Positions 26,883 to 32,114 of a stretch of 32,114 nucleotides of DNA are shown here, piece after piece; position 1 is the first letter of the stretch, and the number at the start of each line of letters is the position of its first letter. Position numbers and translations under genes: made by a program. The DNA comes from Ectocarpus siliculosus (taxonomy: Eukaryota > Sar > Phaeophyceae > Ectocarpales > Ectocarpaceae): assembly GCA_000310025.1 (NCBI GenBank), contig FN648822.1, positions 1-32,114 on the forward strand, in the 5' to 3' direction. The notes under the pieces were generated by a model, which made no database searches, was not told where the DNA came from, and saw only the letters and a list, made by a program, of their open reading frames with translations.

Positions 26883-26948
26883 GTCATCCACGGCCTAAAA
26901 TTCAAATTTTGAATTTCGCCGAAAGGCGACTTCTCGACCGTGGATGAC
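26883..26948. repeat. Nested (T-shaped) palindrome upstream of the polymerase gene
   Basis: The outer arms gtcatccacgg (26883-26893) and ccgtggatgac (26938-26948) are perfect 11-bp complements. Inside them lie a 9-bp palindrome, aaattcaaa-t-tttgaattt (26898-26916), and immediately after it cgcc-gaaa-ggcg (26917-26928), a 4-bp stem with a GNRA loop. Folded as single strand this gives a three-way, T-shaped hairpin like those at the ends of parvoviral and some linear plasmid genomes. It is a candidate end, origin or telomere-resolvase substrate of the element. Confidence 0.7.
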
Positions 26949-27014
26949 ATCATCGGACGACCAGGGATTTTTTTGCCCTTTCTTTAGAACGTTCCTTTAA
27001 AAAAAATGGCCAAT

Positions 27015-27031
27015 CAATTAATTATTAATTG
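27015..27031. repeat. 17-bp AT-rich palindrome
   Basis: caattaat-t-attaattg is a perfect inverted repeat with a single central base. It lies about 70 bp outside the nested palindrome, at the outer edge of the element as I can trace it. Telomere resolvases act on palindromes, but AT-rich palindromes also arise by chance. Confidence 0.5.
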
Positions 27032-27422
27032 CGGGCACCTTTAGTAGCCTTAACGACAACACCAAAACAAACAAACATATGGTTGCACATACAGACACGG
27101 CTTGGTCGTCATGTTACCAAATCTTATTTTTATCCTGGTGGGTGAGGCGACGGGCGACATATTATGAGATGTGGGATGACGTTGAAACACGGACCGACTA
27201 TACACAACGGCAACGTCATCGGAGGATTTGGGTCACGCCAGTGGTGCTCATCATGTTGTCGTGCATTGAACATTAACGTTCTCTAAAAATGTCTAGCATA
27301 CGCTTGCGTAGGAAGAAGAACCACCATCACAATTACTACTTTTCAGTCGCGAAAGCCGAACTCCTGTACATTACAAGGAGGACAACTCCTCCATATCTTC
27401 GACCAGGGTAGCGCTGACGCGG

Positions 27423-28505
27423 ATGTTGCTCCTCAAGGAACCTGCACCAACCCCGCTCACCCCTGCCCCATCTCCCGCAAAGGCATACACGGACGCCAGC
27501 GAAGTCGCCACCTGGATCCACCGGGTCAGGCCCGACGTGTCACTCCCTGGGGGGGCGTCACCATACCGAATACTCTTCGGTCGGGAGTTGCGTAGCCGCA
27601 TTGACGCCATGACCCAACAAGCCCTCGACGATGCCTCCTTTGGCCAGGGCCTTGAGAGGACGATTGCGGACCAACAACGCATGACGCAAGAAATCCTCAA
27701 ACGTTGCCGTGAAGCCCAAAACTGGCAACGACAGCGCCACAACGCCAACATGGCGCTGTAGTCGCCGGACGCCAATGCCGACTAACCCTCGGCGAGCAAC
27801 ACTCTCCACCGCGACAGCCACCACCCGAAGCTCGCGAACGATCACTACACCGGCCCGTGGAAGGTCACCCACGTCATCCGCGACCACCTGAGTTTCATGG
27901 TCCAACTGAACGGGCGACGGGTGCGCCAACGCCGAGTCGCGACCGCAGATGTCAAGATGTACCACGCGCGACCCTATCACCTTCGGCTCCCGTTCGAGGA
28001 CGAGTATGCACACCTCGTGTCGTCCGCCGACCTCGGCCTCGCCGACATCCCTGTCGTCGCGGTCTCCCTGTACACGCTGCTGGACAGGAAGGTCGTGCAC
28101 GGTACCGGCGGCACTTCGGCATGGTCTTGGGAGTGTCAAGGCCGCTTCCAAGACGGTACGCTGTCGCCCTGGCTGACGGAAGACGAGACGAGTGACAGCT
28201 TCTCCCCTTTCCAACCCGACGTCTTTCGCGCGGCGTATGAGGCCTATCATGGTGAGGATGCCACACCACGACCTGCCGGACCACCTTCTCGGGGCGCACG
28301 TGAAGTGGAGTCGCGGGAACACGCCTTGCGACTCTTCCCAGCGGGTACGCAAGTGGACCGCGAGTTTGTAAACAACGAGGGTCAATCCAAGGTGGCCAAA
28401 GCCACCGTCTTCGAGTTTTTCGACCCCTACTGGCGAATGGAGTACACTGACGGCGACTGCGAGGAGCTCACGGAGCGTGAGATGGACGTTGGCGTAGGCT
28501 TGGCT
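27423..28505 (+). mobile_element. Ty3/gypsy retrotransposon remnant (integrase C-terminus)
   Basis: The frame reads ASPYRILFGRELRSRID, the conserved end of the integrase core of gypsy-type elements. It then reads HYTGPWKVTHVIRDHLSF and RPYHLRLPFEDEY, the integrase C-terminal GPY-type module. Further on, VFEFFDPYWRMEYTDGDCEEL resembles the chromo-like tail seen in stramenopile gypsy elements (my recollection, not searched). The frame is interrupted by TAG at 27759 and TAA at 27783, so this is a dead copy. Protease, RT and RNase H parts are absent, so it is 5'-truncated; no LTR was identified. Confidence 0.75.
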
Positions 28506-29725
28506 GCCCGCCCTTCCTTCTCTGCCTGGGTCGCGACCGACCCGTACGCCACTGCCGTAAGCCTGCTGACTGTCTGTCTGGCAGTCTGGGGGAGTGTACT
28601 GGCAGTGGACCCCCACGCGATATCTCACGCGGAAGATATTTTTCTGCATCGCCGTCATCGTACCGATCGACGGAGAATGGATGAGACCCACGATCGCAGT
28701 CTTCTGGTCCATGAGAGTCAAGATCACCTTCTCCTGGCCCAAGGTCGTGTCTCCCTTCGCCAGCTTACGTCTTTGCGGACGAACTAGCAAGCGGGAGTCG
28801 AACCGGGTGGGGGAGCCGGAAAGCCCGTCGTTTAGAATAGCCGTCTACCACGGTCGATGCTGGGGGGGTAATACAGCCGGTCCTCCCCACCGGTTCTCGA
28901 AATACGATCATTCGCACGGTCGCGAGTATCCGGAGGGCGCAGGCTGACATGGTCGGGAATCAGACAGACCAATCTGTCCCCCGATCTAGCCTGCTGGAGG
29001 GGCTAGGATACATACATGTTGTCCGGCGCCTGGGGGCAAACGCCTCTTCGTCTGGTGTTTGTCCCCGACAACAAAACAGGTGTCTCACTCGATACCGCCC
29101 TGAGAAGCAAAGATCTTGAGCCATATCCGTTGCCTTTTGCCACCCACTGTGAGTGCTGAACCTGGTAGGCTTGACTATGGAGCTTTCTATGGATGGATAC
29201 TTGGATGCGGTGGATGAGATATGGATGACATGCAGGGGTTGGAAAGGAGCTTTTGGAAGTTGGAGCTGCTTGCTAGGATGTGTGATACCGCTCGATTGCT
29301 TTATGGGCTGTCGACTCGGCAGACGCAGGTTGACTATGTTTGCACAGGTGAGACATATCCCTCCCGATTGGATATTGCCCAACCTTACCTCTGTTTCATA
29401 TCAATCAGCCTCCCCTATTTGTGAGCCATGCCTTCAGTATCTGTCAGCAACTCCAAAACACAAGAAAATAAACTCAGAAACTCAACTCAAATCTGAAACA
29501 ATAGCCCTCCTGGCTAGAAATCAATTCCCACCCCCGATCATTCCAGTTGTATTTATTCGAAACGTTAGCGATCTAACTGCCCCCTAACCTAGAACAACTT
29601 CCATTGAGAAAACCATTGGCAAAAAAAAAAACTGTAAAACGTTGCCTCCCCAGTTGTTTAATCACACACAAATAAACCCAAGATCTAAGATTCTTATCCC
29701 ATACGCATTGGAACTCAATATCTCC
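28506..29725. other. Retroelement-flanking sequence, no gene recognised
   Basis: The gypsy frame stays open to 28787, but the part after about 28505 has no family similarity I know. About 29100-29720 lies downstream of the copia RNase H on the - strand, so it may hold its 3' LTR. On that strand it has AT-rich stretches including a TATA-like ataaatac, but terminal TG...CA repeats could not be confirmed with one copy. Confidence 0.4.
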
Positions 29726-31330
29726 TCATGTTAGTACGCCGACTCCACGTGGAAAATCGAAATCTCCTTCCTCCCTACTAAATAGTTCCCTGATAACGTG
29801 GTGCCTTACGTCGAGGTGCTTGGAATCACTGTTGTTAATCAGATTCTGCGCCAGCTGAATAGCCCCCTGGTTATCCTCATACACCGGAATATCCCGCTCT
29901 GGCAACCAAAAATGCCACACCGGCCTCTCTCTCTGGAACAACACCTCCTTCAGCACATCCGCAAGAGAGACATACTCAGCCTCTGTGGTGGTCAACGTAA
30001 GACACTTCTGCGTCCTCCTCGAAAACCAAGAAATACACCCCCACACACACATCACCGACCCCCCTGACACAGGCACAGACCTCCTATCGGCAGCCTTGCT
30101 TGCGTAGTCTGCGTCTGTCTGCGAAAACTAGCGTGCTCAACCCCTCTACACTGCCTCTCCTGAATGTAATATCCAAGTCACTTGTAGTCCTTACCACATA
30201 ACCCAAAATACCAAGACTTGCTCTCCAATGGATGTATTTGGGAGAAGCACGTAATACCTTTTGCCACCGCTCTTGCAGCATTCCCAACGTCTGGCCTCGT
30301 TTGCGTTGCCAGCCACATCAACGATCCTATCAGGTCACGAAAAGGCCACGACACTACTTCTTCACCCTGGTCAAACTCAGCAAGCTTCACCCATACCGGA
30401 AGAGGTATCTCATTTCCATACCCCACTCCAAACTCCAACCCCAACTCTTAAGCACACATCTGCTGCGATATCTTCAAAGTCCCTTCCTCCCAATCTCTCT
30501 CATAGAAGAACCCAGAATACCATCTCAAATCCCCAAGATTCTTCACCGGTATCATGGTGTTGACGTCCCTACCAAACAAACTGGTCACACCTCTCCTCCT
30601 CTCCTATCTGTAAAATACATCATCCACATGCACCACCATAGTCATTATTACCACTCGTCCATCCTCGATCAACCGAAACACACACACGTGTCACGTATCG
30701 TCACGTATCCGCCAGGCACTGGAAAAAAAACAAAAAAAAACAAGCACTTCCCCAAGTGCGAGTATCATTGCCTCGACGCCTGCGTCAGGCCGTACAAACT
30801 CTTGTTCAGTCTCACGATCATGCCTGGCAATCTACCACACCCCTCTGGCAGATGCATGAAAACATCCTGATCCAAATCCGACTGTGCGAATAACTGCTTG
30901 CTTGATGTCGAAATGGTGCAAAGAAAGGTTTTGCTCACACGCCATCGTAGCCAACAAGCGAACGCTAGAAACCGCCTAAGCTGGTGCATACGTTTCCCTC
31001 ATCAACATGTATGAGCCTGCTGCACATTTCCTCTCGCCACCAACCTTGCTTTCACCTTGGTTGGCCATCCATAAAACCCACTTAGCCTTACTGACGCTCT
31101 CTGGTTGCTAGTTGACTGGCTCAAAAGTACCAGCCTCCATCAGACCCTTGAAGTCACGCTCTACCCAATCCTTCCACAAATATCCATACTCTGGAGTCAT
31201 GGCGTCCCGAAATGTTTTCGGGGTATTCAAGTCACGGAGTCATCCCACGGTAGGGATAGCACATTGTGGGCCAGAATCTTCTCGTAATAACTTGTAGCTC
31301 ATCGAAATACTCGTCGCGTCGTAAGTTTTT
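29726..31330 (-). mobile_element. Ty1/copia retrotransposon remnant (RT and RNase H, heavily decayed)
   Basis: Pieces in different - strand frames follow copia pol order. The RT start near 31150-31250 reads KTFRDAM and WVERDFKGLMEAGTFEPVN. KARLVARGN lies near 31022-31060, HFDIKQA near 30895-30915, and FMHLPEGCGRLPGMIVRLNK then SLYGLTQASRQ near 30768-30850. HVDD, in place of YVDD, is near 30615-30640. DLIGSLMWLATQTRPD lies near 30330, and RNase H TLTTTEAEYVSLADVLKE, then YEDNQGAIQLAQN, at 29780-30000. Several frameshifts and stops separate them, so it is inactive. No gag, protease or integrase was found upstream before the low-quality end. Confidence 0.85.
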
Positions 31331-31769
31331 ATTTGGTCATTGTGTCCATTCCAGGCTGAGATAACGAGCTCCTCACTTTGGAGACTCAGAAGCGATCCCC
31401 GCACCCCTACCGTGATATGAGTCCGCTTGCATAACATTGGGACAAATCTGTTGCTACCTCGGGTGGATTTGGTGTCGCTAATGATTCTATCGATGCCGTC
31501 TCGGGTATTAGTAAGCAAGGTGGCACATCAAATGGGACTTCTTCACGCAGTCCTTCGGCCTTTGTGCCCCCCTGCTCCCGCCCCCCTGGTTCCACTCCGT
31601 CTCTCCCACCAGCTGAACTCGGAACCTCCTTCCCCCTCCATCGACGACGCTGCGGGCGGTGAGGGTCAACAGAAGCGTAGTCTAGTCCTGCGGAGACACA
31701 AGCCCAAAGCGGTAGGCGAGAGGGTTGCCGCTCTCCCCCAGTGACGTTGACAGCTCACCCCCCCTTCCT

Positions 31770-32114
31770 GGAACCCCCCCCCCCCCCCCCCCCCCCCCCT
31801 ACCCCCCCCCCCGGGGGGGGGGAAGGAATTTTAGGTATTAAAAGCGCCCCCCAAATTTTTTTGGGGGAAAAAACCCCCCCGGGGGAAAAAAACTTTTTCC
31901 CCGGGGCTTCCGGAAAAAAAAAATTGGGGGGCGGGGGGAGTTTGGGGGTTTTTTAAAAAAAACCCCCCGGCCCAAAATGGGGGACTTTTGCCCGGGGGGG
32001 GGGACTTTGGTTTTAAACACAACCCCCTGTTGGGGGGCCCTTTTTTCCTCGGGGGGCCCCCAAAAAAAACTAAAAGAACCCCCCCCCCCCCCCGACAATC
32101 CGGATTGGGAAGGC
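31770..32114. other. Low-quality homopolymer-rich contig end
   Basis: Long C-runs near 31774-31812 are followed by alternating G-, C-, A- and T-homopolymers to the end, mirroring the start of the window. The open frames here (Pro/Gly/Lys/Phe-rich) are artefacts of the homopolymers. Confidence 0.85.

Larger units (their letters stand above)
21104..27031 (-). mobile_element. Polymerase/helicase/telomere-resolvase element, degraded integrated copy (limits approximate)
   Basis: Two co-oriented genes, a PolB-helicase-HNH gene (26542 to 22254) and a telomere-resolvase-like gene (22222/22195 to 21104), are separated by only about 60 bp. They are flanked at the upstream end by a nested palindrome (26883-26948) and a 17-bp palindrome (27015-27031). 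They are intronless or nearly so, in contrast to the two host genes. Self-replication genes plus a hairpin-end-forming enzyme suggest a linear element with closed ends, viral or plasmid-like. The outer limits are set by the last feature seen on each side; no terminal repeats were found. Inactivating changes indicate an old copy. Confidence 0.6.

Noticed and set aside
27558-28790. 410-codon open frame on the - strand
   Set aside because: It is the antisense shadow of the Ty3/gypsy integrase frame, which carries clear family motifs on the + strand.
28786-28862. Possible tRNA gene on the - strand (strong B-box ggttcgactcccg)
   Set aside because: A D-arm can be drawn, but the T-stem and anticodon stem do not pair and the acceptor matches only 4 of 7. 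Treated as chance or an old tRNA-related fragment of a retroelement.
31741-32098. Several Pro/Gly/Phe-rich frames at the right end
   Set aside because: They are translations of homopolymer runs in low-quality terminal sequence.

Overview
The window looks like an intron-rich, transposon-rich nuclear contig from a photosynthetic stramenopile, most likely a brown alga of the Ectocarpus type. This is inferred from gene style (many small exons with GT-AG introns of several hundred bases to 2.6 kb), the mix of Ty3/gypsy and Ty1/copia debris, and the absence of bacterial gene organisation. No species-diagnostic marker is present, so the organism call is an inference. The first ~420 and last ~345 bases are homopolymer-rich and read like low-quality assembly ends.

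Left part (about 2.4-10.9 kb, + strand): a TTC38-like tetratricopeptide-repeat gene in nine recognised exons. Its large first intron holds a MITE-like element with 21-bp perfect terminal inverted repeats and one copy of a ~100-bp dispersed repeat. Other introns hold a (CAA)n tract and a ~115-bp duplication. Middle part (13.3-18.6 kb, - strand, convergent with the first gene): a complete seven-exon papain/cathepsin L-like cysteine protease of 462 residues. Every exon junction keeps the frame. It has an N-terminal acidic dileucine motif, a single signal anchor, a full ERFNIN pro-region and all catalytic residues. A tRNA-like sequence lies in one of its introns.

Right part (about 19.5-27 kb): possibly the end of a small unrecognised gene at 19.5-20.0 kb, then the most unusual content. 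This is a mobile or virus-like element on the - strand. One long gene (26542 to 22254, about 1,430 codons) carries a possible DnaQ-like exonuclease region, a family B DNA polymerase palm, an SF1 (RecD/Pif1/Dda-like) helicase and a C-terminal HNH-type zinc module. It is broken by one frameshift and one in-frame TGA. Behind it, on the same strand, is a 363-372 residue protein that resembles bacterial and phage telomere resolvases (protelomerases). About 340 bases upstream of the polymerase ATG lies a nested palindrome: an 11-bp outer stem enclosing a 9-bp palindrome and a GNRA-type hairpin. Together these suggest a degraded integrated copy of a linear, hairpin-ended, self-replicating element. 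The combination of polymerase, helicase, HNH and telomere resolvase matches no eukaryotic transposon class I can name.

Far right (27.4-31.3 kb): retrotransposon debris. There is the C-terminal end of a Ty3/gypsy integrase with stops (+ strand), and a badly decayed Ty1/copia reverse transcriptase/RNase H (- strand).
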